This document shows, in pieces, positions 16,889 to 24,846 of a stretch of DNA of 64,000 nt. The stretch comes from CAHJWH01 sp965198905 (GTDB lineage Bacteria > Pseudomonadota > Alphaproteobacteria > Caulobacterales > Caulobacteraceae). The notes below the pieces were generated by a model, which saw only the letters and a list, made by a program, of their open reading frames with translations, was not told the DNA's origin and made no database searches. A program made the position numbers and the translations under genes. How positions within the stretch are numbered: the stretch's first letter is position 1; each line of letters starts with the position of its first letter. The DNA is taken from NCBI GenBank assembly GCA_965198905.1, contig OZ240678.1, positions 1,302,001-1,366,000 of the forward strand. The letters run 5' to 3'.

Positions 16889-18598
16889 TCAGTTCAGCTT
16901 GATCATGGGCGAGGTGATGGCGACCTCCTTGTCGGTGATGGAGAGGGTGCTGGCCCCCACCGTCAAGGTGATGGAGGTGTCGGAGCTGATCGCCAGCGCG
17001 CCCTTCACGTGAAGCCTCATCGCGCCCTGCACGTCCTGGCTGCTGTCGCCGACGATGGCGAGGGTGCTGTTCTGGCCGATCTGGACGCTCTCATCCTTCA
17101 CCGTGACCCGGCGCAGGTTGCGGCCGGCGAAGGTGTAGATCTCCTCTCCCCCCGCCTTGTCCTCGAAGATAAACTCGTTGGCGATGGAGCCCGAGGGGTG
17201 GCTCATGGTGCGCCAGCCCGCCTGGCTGAGGTGGGCGGGCGTATCGTAGGGCTGCTTGTTGTCGCCGTTATAGATGCAGGCCACCACCATCGGCCGGTCC
17301 GGGTCGCCTTCCAGATAGTCCACCAGCACCTCCATGCCGATCCTGGGCACGAACTGAGAGCCGATCTTGCCCCCCGCCCACTGCTGCGCCACCCGCAGCC
17401 AGCAGGTGGAGACGCCCGCGTGATCCCAGTGGAAGCGCACCTGGATGCGGCCGAAGCCCTCGGGGTCGGTCTGGTCGGTGACCACGCCGGTCTGCGGCCC
17501 CCGCACGGTGGCGGCGGGGGTGGACTTCGGCGGCCGATAGGTCTGGTCGCTCGGCACCGCGGTGAAACGCTGGTCGTAGGTCGGCTCCCCCTCCTCCAGG
17601 CCCCAGGGGTCGAAGGCCTGGTGCGAGACGGACTTGACTGCGATCCGCCGCTCCTGAGGGCTCAGGCGCGCGTCGTCGATCTCGAAGCGGGCGCCGGGGG
17701 TGAAGCCGACATAGCGGCCCGTGCCCTGGACCAGCAGGGCGCCGGTCTCCAGCCCTTCCATGGCCAGCTTGGACTGGCGGCGCACATCGTCTGGCGTGTA
17801 GCCGCCGCCCGGCCAGTGATACTGCTGGGCGGGCTTGGCGGCGTAGTCGAGCCGGGTCGCCGTTTTGGTGGGGGTCAGGTTGGTGGGCTTCTTGAAATCG
17901 TAATCGTTGGTGAGCCAGTTCCCGCTCGAGGCGGCGTAGGAGGTGGCCACGTCCTTCAGCCCCGGATGGTGCGGGCCCTTGCGGTAGGAGACGGAAAGAG
18001 GCGATCCGTCGAAGAACCCGGCCGGGTCGTCGGCCATGTACATCTTGTGTTTATACTGACCGGCGTTTTCGTCGTAGCGGAAGTAGTAGAAGACGCCTTC
18101 GCTCTCCATCAGCCGGTTGATGAAGTCGTAGTCCGTCTCGCCGTACTGGGTGCAGTACTCGCGAACGGTCGTAACGCTGGTGACCTTGCTGTCGTCGAAG
18201 CTTATATCATGCTCAGAAAGTATCTGGGCCACGACCTGCTTGGCGGTCTTGGAGGTGAATATGCGGTTGTCGCGGTTCAGCCGGGTTCCCGCGAGCGAGG
18301 CGGAGATCAAGACGGCGAACTCCACATAACCGCCCTTCTGATAAATGTGCTCGAAGCGGATGCACTGGCCATTGATCATGCGCGGCGTGTCATCCGACAG
18401 ACCCATGACGAAGGTGATCGACGACCCTACCCAGGCGGACGCCGGGGGAATATCCCCCTTGGAACGGATCGTCAGCCTGAACTCGAAGGGGGCGGAAAGC
18501 TTTTCCTCACCTTCGAGCCGGAACAGATAGTAATCCTGGACTGAACCGGGGCTCTCGATGAGCTTCAGGAAGTTCTTGGGATCGCGCCCTGAGTCCAT
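16889..18598 (-). CDS. vgrG: T6SS spike protein VgrG (TssI)
   Basis: The 569-residue protein shows a gp27-like part (FRLEGEEKLSAPFEFRLTI, QYGETDYDFINRLMESEGVF, YYFRYDEN) and a gp5-like OB fold and beta-helix (TDPEGFGRIQVRFHWD, WAGGKIGSQFVPRIGMEVLV, GDPDRPMVVACIYN). It ends MIKLN shortly after the beta-helix, so there is no fused effector domain. VgrG trimers cap the Hcp tube and deliver effectors. It lies between hcp and tagH, with no effector, adaptor or PAAR gene next to it. This is unusual, since effectors are often encoded just after vgrG. Confidence 0.95.
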   Translation of the reverse strand: MDSGRDPKNFLKLIESPGSVQDYYLFRLEGEEKLSAPFEFRLTIRSKGDIPPASAWVGSSITFVMGLSDDTPRMINGQCIRFEHIYQKGGYVEFAVLISASLAGTRLNRDNRIFTSKTAKQVVAQILSEHDISFDDSKVTSVTTVREYCTQYGETDYDFINRLMESEGVFYYFRYDENAGQYKHKMYMADDPAGFFDGSPLSVSYRKGPHHPGLKDVATSYAASSGNWLTNDYDFKKPTNLTPTKTATRLDYAAKPAQQYHWPGGGYTPDDVRRQSKLAMEGLETGALLVQGTGRYVGFTPGARFEIDDARLSPQERRIAVKSVSHQAFDPWGLEEGEPTYDQRFTAVPSDQTYRPPKSTPAATVRGPQTGVVTDQTDPEGFGRIQVRFHWDHAGVSTCWLRVAQQWAGGKIGSQFVPRIGMEVLVDYLEGDPDRPMVVACIYNGDNKQPYDTPAHLSQAGWRTMSHPSGSIANEFIFEDKAGGEEIYTFAGRNLRRVTVKDESVQIGQNSTLAIVGDSSQDVQGAMRLHVKGALAISSDTSITLTVGASTLSITDKEVAITSPMIKLN

Positions 18599-18646
18599 CG
18601 TTTACTCACAAGCCCGGCGGACCAGCCGGGACAGGCTAGGCGTTCC

Positions 18647-18757
18647 TGCGGACTTCGAGACGCGAGCAGGCTCGCGCCTCAGCATGACGAATGTTGGTGG
18701 ACTCCACACCCTTCGTCATCCTGAGGAGCCTCCGCCGGAGGCGTCTCGAAGGACGCA
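18647..18757. repeat. Inverted repeat between hcp and vgrG
   Basis: TGCGGACTTCGAGACGCGAG and CTCAGCATGACGAA (18647-18691) are mirrored by TTCGTCATCCTGAGGAGCCT and GGCGTCTCGAAGGACGCA. It is the same family as 15051-15162. As a stable hairpin just after hcp it could lower vgrG expression relative to hcp, which is needed in far larger amounts, but this is inference. Confidence 0.65.
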
Positions 18758-18775
18758 GCCACGTTCCAATCAGAC

Positions 18776-19267
18776 TCAGGAACCGGCGGCGGTCATGAAG
18801 TCGAAATTGCCCCGCTGGGCGGCCATCGACTTGCCGCTAGAGTCGGTTGAATACTGGCTGATCTCGATCTTGGTGAAGTTCATCGAGACGTTTTCCATCG
18901 GCTCATGCTGACCTTGCGAGCCGGAGGTGTTGTACGCGGAGGTGATGACGTTGGTCATCTTGTACTCCATGTACTTGTCCTGGCCGCCGCTGGCCGAGGG
19001 CATGGTCACCGCCAGGGTGGCGGTGGGGATCACCGCGCCGTTCATGGAGTCGAGCATGAACTTGGCGCTGGTCTGGTCCTGCTTCTTGACCATGTGGATG
19101 TCGCCCGGCGTCACCTTGCCGGCGGACATGCGGTTGGTGGACGAGCCGACGGTCGTCTGCACAGGGACGGAAAAGCCCCAGCTGAAGGACTCAACCTCGA
19201 TCCAGCCTGTGTACTGACCCTTGGTCACGTTGCCGGTGAAGCCGTCCAATTTCAGATAGGCCGCCAT
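18776..19267 (-). CDS. hcp: T6SS tube protein Hcp (TssD)
   Basis: ATG at 19267 was chosen because AAGGGGA lies about 9 nt upstream and the product then starts MAAYLKLDGFTGNVTKGQYT, the normal Hcp opening; an in-frame ATG 36 nt upstream lacks a ribosome site. The 163-residue protein has the Hcp1-family pattern WIEVESFSWGFSVPVQT, KVTPGDIHMVKKQD and TKIEISQYSTDSSGK. Hcp hexamers stack into the inner tube that is fired into target cells. A sigma-54-like promoter sits 55 nt upstream, in the gap to clpV. Confidence 0.95.
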   Translation of the reverse strand: MAAYLKLDGFTGNVTKGQYTGWIEVESFSWGFSVPVQTTVGSSTNRMSAGKVTPGDIHMVKKQDQTSAKFMLDSMNGAVIPTATLAVTMPSASGGQDKYMEYKMTNVITSAYNTSGSQGQHEPMENVSMNFTKIEISQYSTDSSGKSMAAQRGNFDFMTAAGS

Positions 19268-19322
19268 GAACCCATTCCCCTTTTTCCAAGCCCGAGACGC
19301 CAACCCGCTTCAGGGCTGTCTC

Positions 19323-19340
19323 AAAGCAACTCTGGCGCCA
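19323..19340 (-). promoter_or_regulatory. Sigma-54 (RpoN) promoter upstream of hcp
   Basis: On the minus strand TGGCGCCAGAGTTGCTTT shows the -24 GG and -12 GC separated by exactly 10 nt, with TGGCGC and TTGC close to the TGGCAC-N5-TTGCA consensus. It lies in the 91-nt clpV-hcp gap. Transcription would begin near 19314, leaving a leader of about 47 nt before the hcp ATG. Hcp operons of several bacteria are sigma-54 dependent. No enhancer-binding activator gene is seen in the window. Confidence 0.6.
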
Positions 19341-19358
19341 GCCGCAGCCCGCCGACCA

Positions 19359-21974
19359 TCACAAGATTTGATATCCGAACTCGCCGCTCCCGTCGATACT
19401 TAGAGCGATGCTCGCCGTCGGCTTTTGTTCGATCATCCTTGACAGCATACGTTCGGCCAGCGCCGGAACGACGGTCTGGCTCAAGATCGCCTCGATATTT
19501 CGCGCGCCGCTCTGGGTCTCGGTGCAGCGGGCGGCGATGGCGTCCGCGGCCTGCGGGCTCCAGTCGAAGCTCGCCCCGTAGGTCGAGGCGATCCGTCCCC
19601 GCACGCGGCCCAGCGCCAGCTCCACGATTTCGCGAATGATCTCCGGCGGCAGGGGGGCGTAGGGCGCGACGGTCACCCGCCCGAGGAAGGCCGGCTTGAA
19701 GGTCTTGAGCAGTTCCGGCCGCAACGCCTGGGCGAGCCCCGCGGCGTCCGGCAGCGTTTCCGGGTCGGCGAACAGCTTCTCGATGGTCTCCGTGCCGGCG
19801 TTGGAGGTCATGATGATCAAGGCGTTGCGAAAGTCGATGTCGCGCCCCTGCCCGTCGCGGAGCTGGCCTTTGTCGAACACCTGGTAGAAGACGTCCTGCA
19901 CGCCGGGGTGCGCCTTCTCCATCTCGTCCAGCAGGATCACACCGAAAGGCCTTCGCCGCACCGCCTCGGTGAGCACCCCGCCCTCGCCGTAGCCGATGTA
20001 ACCGGGGGGCGAGCCGACGAGCATGGAGACCTTATGCTCCTCCTTGAACTCGCTCATGTTGATCACCGTGAGCGCCTGGGAGCCGCCGTAGAGCAGGTCC
20101 GCCAGTGTCAGGGCGGTCTCGGTCTTGCCGACGCCGGAGGTGCCGCACATCAGGAAGACGCCGATCGGCTTCTTCGGGTCCGCAAGTCCTGCCCGCGCGA
20201 CCCGCATGGCCTCCGCGATCGCGGCGATCGCCTGGGGCTGACCGCGGATGCGCTCGGACATTCGTTGACCGAGGTCCAGCACGCCCTTGATATCGTCGGA
20301 AACCATGCGGCCGACGGGTATGCCGGTCCAGGCGGCCAGCACGTCGGCCACCGCGTTGCGGTCGACCATGTCGAACACCAGCGGACGCTCGCCCTGCAAC
20401 GCCTCCAGCTCGCCCCGAAGCTTGATCAGGTCCGCGCGGGCGCTCTCGCGCTCCGCTTCTTCGTTCTGGGCGGCTTGGAGCGTCGCGCGCTGCTCGGCGA
20501 GTCTGTCGATCAGGGCCTTCTCGTCGGTCCAGCGCGCCTCCAGCACCTCCCGCTCGGCTTCGGCCTCGAGCTTGGCGGCTTCACGCTCGGTCAGGATCTT
20601 GGCGTGGTCGCCGCCTGAGGCCTGTTCGCGGCCGAGGATGCGGAGCTCGACGTCGAGCTGCTCGATCCGCCGCCGCACGTCCTCCACAGCCGCAGGCGTG
20701 GCCGCGCGGCTGACGGCGACCCGGGCGCAGGCGGTGTCGAGCAGGGAGATGGACTTGTCCGGAAGCTGGCGGCCGGAGATGTAGCGGTGGGAGAGGCGCA
20801 CGCTGGCCTCCACCGCCTCCTCCAGGATACGGACGCCATGGTGGCGCTCCAGCGTGTCCACCAGGCCGCGCATCATCAGGATGGCGTCGGCCTCGCTGGG
20901 CTCCTCCACCTTGATGACTTGGAACCTGCGGGTGAGCGCGGGGTCCTTCTCGAAGTATTTCTTGTATTCGGCCCAGGTGGTGGCGGCGATGGTGCGCAGC
21001 TCGCCCCGCGCCAGGGCCGGCTTCATCAGGTTGGCCGCATCCCCCTGCCCTTCCGCCCCGCCGGCGCCCACCAGGGTGTGGGCCTCGTCCACGAACAGGA
21101 TGATGGGGGTGGGCGAGGCCTTCACCTCCTCGATCACCGATTTCAGCCGGTTCTCGAACTCGCCCTTCACGCCGGCGCCGGCCTGCAGCAGGCCGAGATC
21201 GAGCGTCAGCAGCCGTACGGTGCGTAAAGCCTCGGGCACGTCGCCGGCGGCGATGCGCAGCGCGAACCCCTCCACCACTGCGGTCTTGCCGACACCCGCC
21301 TCGCCGGTGAGGATCGGGTTGTTCTGCCGCCTACGACTCAGGATGTCGATGATCTGGCGGATTTCGGGATCGCGGCCAAGCACCGGATCCAGCTCGCCGG
21401 CTTGGGCCCGGGCGGTCAGGTCGATGCAATACTTGTCCAGCGCCTGCGACTTGCCCGAAGGCGGTGTGCGCGACGCGCCGTCCTGCGCCTCGCCCTCGTC
21501 CGCCGGGCCGCTTTTGCGGGCCAGGATGCCCGGCAGCTCTTCGGCCAGCTTGGCCGGCGCGATCAGCTCCAGCTGGCGCGAGGCGTCCCGCGCCAGCGGC
21601 GCCAGGTCGTCGCTGGACAGCAAGGCCAGCAGCAGGTGGCCGCCCCGGACCGCGGGCGCCTCGTACTCCAGGCTGGCGAGCAGCCACGCCTCGCGGATCA
21701 GCTTGACCAGATTGGGCGCCAGCGCCGGTGCGCGCCCGTTGCCGGTCTTCATCCGGTCCAGGGTGCGGTTCAACTCGGCCTCGAGCCGCCCGGCGTCCAC
21801 CGCGAAGCGGTCCAGGATCACCGCCACATCGCCGTCGGCGGGCTCCATCAGCTTCAGCAGCCAGTGCTCGATCTCGACATTGTAGTGGGTGCGCGAGAGG
21901 GTCAGTCCAGCCGCCGCCTCGAGCGCCTCGCGGCACGATGGGTCCAGCCGCTCGACCAGCGCCTTCAAGTCCAT
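19359..21974 (-). CDS. clpV: T6SS sheath-recycling AAA+ ATPase ClpV (TssH)
   Basis: The 871-residue protein starts MDLKALVERLDPSCREALEA, with a Clp-N domain in the first 150 residues. The first AAA+ module has GEAGVGKTAVVEG and ILFVDEAHTLVGAGG. A middle coiled-coil region follows (about 400-520). The second module has GTSGVGKTETALTLADLLYG and VILLDEMEKAHPGVQDVFYQ. ClpV pulls apart contracted TssBC sheaths so that they can be reused. Its start faces the divergent methyltransferase gene 151 nt away. It heads the clpV-hcp-vgrG-tagH group. Confidence 0.95.
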   Translation of the reverse strand: MDLKALVERLDPSCREALEAAAGLTLSRTHYNVEIEHWLLKLMEPADGDVAVILDRFAVDAGRLEAELNRTLDRMKTGNGRAPALAPNLVKLIREAWLLASLEYEAPAVRGGHLLLALLSSDDLAPLARDASRQLELIAPAKLAEELPGILARKSGPADEGEAQDGASRTPPSGKSQALDKYCIDLTARAQAGELDPVLGRDPEIRQIIDILSRRRQNNPILTGEAGVGKTAVVEGFALRIAAGDVPEALRTVRLLTLDLGLLQAGAGVKGEFENRLKSVIEEVKASPTPIILFVDEAHTLVGAGGAEGQGDAANLMKPALARGELRTIAATTWAEYKKYFEKDPALTRRFQVIKVEEPSEADAILMMRGLVDTLERHHGVRILEEAVEASVRLSHRYISGRQLPDKSISLLDTACARVAVSRAATPAAVEDVRRRIEQLDVELRILGREQASGGDHAKILTEREAAKLEAEAEREVLEARWTDEKALIDRLAEQRATLQAAQNEEAERESARADLIKLRGELEALQGERPLVFDMVDRNAVADVLAAWTGIPVGRMVSDDIKGVLDLGQRMSERIRGQPQAIAAIAEAMRVARAGLADPKKPIGVFLMCGTSGVGKTETALTLADLLYGGSQALTVINMSEFKEEHKVSMLVGSPPGYIGYGEGGVLTEAVRRRPFGVILLDEMEKAHPGVQDVFYQVFDKGQLRDGQGRDIDFRNALIIMTSNAGTETIEKLFADPETLPDAAGLAQALRPELLKTFKPAFLGRVTVAPYAPLPPEIIREIVELALGRVRGRIASTYGASFDWSPQAADAIAARCTETQSGARNIEAILSQTVVPALAERMLSRMIEQKPTASIALSIDGSGEFGYQIL

Positions 21975-22125
21975 GGCCGCCCCCGGTGCGCCGACGATCA
22001 GACCGGCGCGTCGCCCCGTCTGCCACCGTCTTATCGGATGACGCTAGTCGAAGCTTGCTACAAAGGCGTGTCGCTGCAAGCGTGGCGCGAATTCAGCGGT
22101 ACGAGTCCGGGGAGCGTAGGTCAGC

Positions 22126-23595
22126 ATGTCGTGGCGCGAGGGCTATATCGCCGACGTGGCGTACACCAGCGGCGTCTATATCGAGCTGGCGCCCGCCCAC
22201 CTGTCGGCCTGCGCCCTGCTCGGCGGCGTCCGACCACCCGATCCGGCGCAGCCGTTCCGCTACCTGGAGCTCGGCTGCGGCACGGGCATGGGGGTCTGCC
22301 TGCTCGCCGCCGCCAACCCGCATGCCGAGTTTGTGGGCGTGGACTTCAACCCCGCCCATGTGGCCTTCGCCGCGCGGCTGATCGAGCAGGCCGGCCTGAC
22401 CAATGCGCGTGTGGTGGATGCCTCGTTCGCCGAAGTGGCCGGCTCGGACGCGTTCGGCCGATTCGACTACGCCGTGGCGCACGGGGTCTGGACTTGGGTG
22501 TCCGCCACGGCCCAGCGAGAGCTGACAGCCGCCTTCAACCGCTGCGTGAAGCCGGGGGGGCTGGTCTATGTCGGCTACAACAACCTGGCGGGCTGGGCGT
22601 CTTCGCTGCCGCTGCAGCGGTTGATCTCCGATCACGCGGCGCGGACGCCGGGCGACAGCGTCGCCAAGATCCGCGCCGCGGTGCGCTTCGCTTTGGGGCT
22701 TCGCGAGGCGGGGCCCCGGGGCATCGACTTCACCCGGCTGGAGCTGCAGCTGAGAGGCGCCACCGACGATCCGGACAAGGCGCCCATCGGCCTGCTCGCC
22801 TATCTGGCGCACGAGTACCTGAACGAGCACTGGCGCCCGGTCTTCCCGGGCGACGTCGCCCGCGACCTCGCCGACGCCAAGCTCACCTATGTCGGCGGCG
22901 CAGACCCCTTCAGCGCCCTGCCGGAGCTGACGCTGAGCGAGGCGCAGGCGAGGGCGGCGGCGGCTTACAGCGATCCCGCCGGGGCCCGGCTGCTGGCCGA
23001 CCTGATCGCACCGACGAGCTTTCGCCAGGACATCTTTGTGCGCGGCGCCATCCCGTTTTCGCCACCCCGGCGCGAGGCCGCCCTGCGTGGGGTCCGGCTC
23101 GCCGGGGTGGCGCCGCCCGGCGCCGCGTCGCTCAGCATCGAGGTGCCGAGCGGCAAGCTGGAGCTGGACGGCGTCGCCTACCGCCCCGTCTTCGCCCGGC
23201 TGGAAGTGGGGCCGGCGGAGGTCGGCGAGCTGCTGGCGGCGGTGCAGGCGGCGGGCCGCGCCATGTCGGCGACGGAGCTGCTGGCGGTGCTGGTCGGGTC
23301 GGGCATGGCCACCCCGATCGCCCGTCCGGCGGAGGCGCGCGACGTGGAGGCCGAGCGCGCCCGGGCGCGCCGCTACAACATCGCCATGGTGGAGGCGCTC
23401 CGTGACCAGGCCGGCCTGCGCTTCGCCCTGGCCAGCCCGCTCACCGGCTCAGGGGTGCGCGCCGGCATGGCCGAGTGCGTGGCCTATCTCGCCCACGCCG
23501 CAGGGCCAGGCGCCTATCCTGAACTGGATACCCCGGGCCTGCAGCAGACGGCGGCGGAGAACGCGGAGTTCTGGGCGGGGCTGGAGCTGCTCTGA
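22126..23595 (+). CDS. SAM-dependent methyltransferase with regulatory domain, inside the T6SS cluster
   Basis: The 489-residue protein has a Rossmann-type SAM-binding fold: YLELGCGTGMGVCLLAA (motif I), FVGVDFNPAHVAFA (motif II), VVDASFAEVAG and FDYAVAHGVWTWVS. A methyltransferase-regulatory domain (PF10119-like) follows, with PSGKLELDGVAYRPVFARLE and a C-terminal helical part. It is the only plus-strand gene between tssA and pppA, splitting tssG from clpV. The substrate cannot be told from sequence. Possible targets are a T6SS component, an effector or an envelope protein. A TGGCGC-GAATT-CAGC sequence at 22083-22097 has sigma-54 spacing but a poor -12 box. Confidence 0.8.
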   Translation: MSWREGYIADVAYTSGVYIELAPAHLSACALLGGVRPPDPAQPFRYLELGCGTGMGVCLLAAANPHAEFVGVDFNPAHVAFAARLIEQAGLTNARVVDASFAEVAGSDAFGRFDYAVAHGVWTWVSATAQRELTAAFNRCVKPGGLVYVGYNNLAGWASSLPLQRLISDHAARTPGDSVAKIRAAVRFALGLREAGPRGIDFTRLELQLRGATDDPDKAPIGLLAYLAHEYLNEHWRPVFPGDVARDLADAKLTYVGGADPFSALPELTLSEAQARAAAAYSDPAGARLLADLIAPTSFRQDIFVRGAIPFSPPRREAALRGVRLAGVAPPGAASLSIEVPSGKLELDGVAYRPVFARLEVGPAEVGELLAAVQAAGRAMSATELLAVLVGSGMATPIARPAEARDVEAERARARRYNIAMVEALRDQAGLRFALASPLTGSGVRAGMAECVAYLAHAAGPGAYPELDTPGLQQTAAENAEFWAGLELL

Positions 23596-23641
23596 GTGTA
23601 AGCTCTAAAGCCTGCTGGGTCCGGACTCGCGACGCTCACAG

Positions 23642-23728
23642 TCGGCCTCATCCTGAGCCTGTCGTGAGGTGCGAGGCCGCGGCACGCCCGGTGGACACCT
23701 AGTCCTTCGACAAGCTCAGGATGAGGTG
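23642..23728. repeat. Inverted repeat between the methyltransferase gene and tssG
   Basis: GGCCTCATCCTGAGCCTGTC is mirrored by GTCCTTCGACAAGCTCAGGA plus TGAGG. The left arm is partly degraded (TGAGGTGCGAGG in place of AAGGACGAGG). It is the same family as the copy inside tagH. It lies between convergent genes, and its spacer (GCCGCGGCACGCCCGGTGGA) is nearly identical to that of the copy at 58855-58945. Confidence 0.7.
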
Positions 23729-23760
23729 AATGCCGGCGGGTGCGCCAAAGCCAATCCCGC

Positions 23761-24846
23761 TCATCCCCGCCGCGACGCCAGCACCGCCTCGTCCCGGTCT
23801 CGCTTCACCTGCGCTGCGCCCAGCCAGGTAGTCTGGCCCAGCAGCGCCGGCGCCTCGGCGTCGTCCAGGCGGAGCGGCGGGGTCTCCTCGTGGCGCAGCA
23901 CCAGCTGCAGGTCGAAGTCGATGGCCGGGCCGACCGCCTCGCGCACCACCTGCTCCAGCAGGCGGCGGGGACCGTCCGGGCGGAAGAAGCTCTGGAACTC
24001 GGCCAGGCCCATGGGGCCGAGCCGCACGCGGAAGCGGCTCTGCACGTCGAAGACCTGGGAGCCGGCCACCGCGTCCACGCCCAGCCCTGAGAAGCTGCGC
24101 TCGCCGGGACGGGGTGCTGAGAGGCGGGTGCGGTCGGCAGGCGCGATGTCGATCCAGCGGCCGTGGAACTCGGCCACCTCCACCGGCATGTCCAGCAGCG
24201 CCGCCACCAGCCGGCGCACCGCGCCGGGCGTGCGGACGCGCCGCCCCAGCGTCCCGGCCAGGCCGAGCAGGCCGCCCTCCCCCAAGGCCGCCCGCGGCCG
24301 CTGGGCGTTCAGCCCCAGCCCGATCACCGCCGCGAGCGCCCGGCTGAACGGGTCGCCCAGCGGCCGCTGCGCCTCTTGGAAGCGGACCGGCAGGCGCGGC
24401 TTGGCCCAGGCGCGGTAGAACAGGCTGACGGTGCGGTGGTTGAACAGGTCCAGGAAGTCGGCGAAGGCCGGATCGCGCGCCCGCCGCCGCTGCACCACCA
24501 GGTCGGAATAGTGGTCGGGCAGCACGCCCGAAGGCCCGGTCAGGCCCATGAAGGCCACCGTCAGCTCCGCCTTGCCGTAACCTTCCAGGCTGGCCTCCAC
24601 CAGTTCGGCGGAGGGGAACCCCTGGCCGGCGGCGGCGCGGAAACGCAGCGGCTCGTAGACGGGGCGGTCGTCGCCGCCGATCCGCGCGCGGCCCTCGCCC
24701 GCGCGGCGTCCGGCCTCCAGGATCAGGCGCACGAGCTGGAACACCTCGGCCTCGGCCGGAGCCTCGCCCGCGCGGGCGATCAGCTCGGCCGCCGGGTCGG
24801 CCGCCGGCGACTTGGCCGCTAGCGGCTCGGGCGCGAGGTCGGACAT
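23761..24846 (-). CDS. tssG: T6SS baseplate protein TssG
   Basis: The ATG at 24846 overlaps the tssF stop (TGATG), so the start is well defined; a longer open frame upstream is out-of-frame tssF. The 361-residue protein matches TssG/ImpH: FQLVRLILEAGRR, AELTVAFMGLTGPSGVLPDH, FLDLFNHRTVSLFYRAWAKP and AALLDMPVEVAEFHGRW. TssG joins two copies of TssF in each baseplate wedge. It is the last gene of the tssA/tssB-tssG run. Confidence 0.92.
   Translation of the reverse strand: MSDLAPEPLAAKSPAADPAAELIARAGEAPAEAEVFQLVRLILEAGRRAGEGRARIGGDDRPVYEPLRFRAAAGQGFPSAELVEASLEGYGKAELTVAFMGLTGPSGVLPDHYSDLVVQRRRARDPAFADFLDLFNHRTVSLFYRAWAKPRLPVRFQEAQRPLGDPFSRALAAVIGLGLNAQRPRAALGEGGLLGLAGTLGRRVRTPGAVRRLVAALLDMPVEVAEFHGRWIDIAPADRTRLSAPRPGERSFSGLGVDAVAGSQVFDVQSRFRVRLGPMGLAEFQSFFRPDGPRRLLEQVVREAVGPAIDFDLQLVLRHEETPPLRLDDAEAPALLGQTTWLGAAQVKRDRDEAVLASRRG

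Noticed and set aside
15041..18544. Plus-strand open frame of 1167 codons opposite tagH and vgrG
   Set aside because: It runs through two inverted repeats and two well-supported genes on the other strand and shows no recognisable motif.
16889..18598. Evolved VgrG with a C-terminal effector domain
   Set aside because: The protein stops shortly after the beta-helix (ends MIKLN), so there is no extension.
22083..22097. Sigma-54 promoter for the methyltransferase gene
   Set aside because: TGGCGC and the GG-N10-GC spacing are right, but the -12 box is CAGC rather than TTGC, so it is mentioned only in the gene entry.
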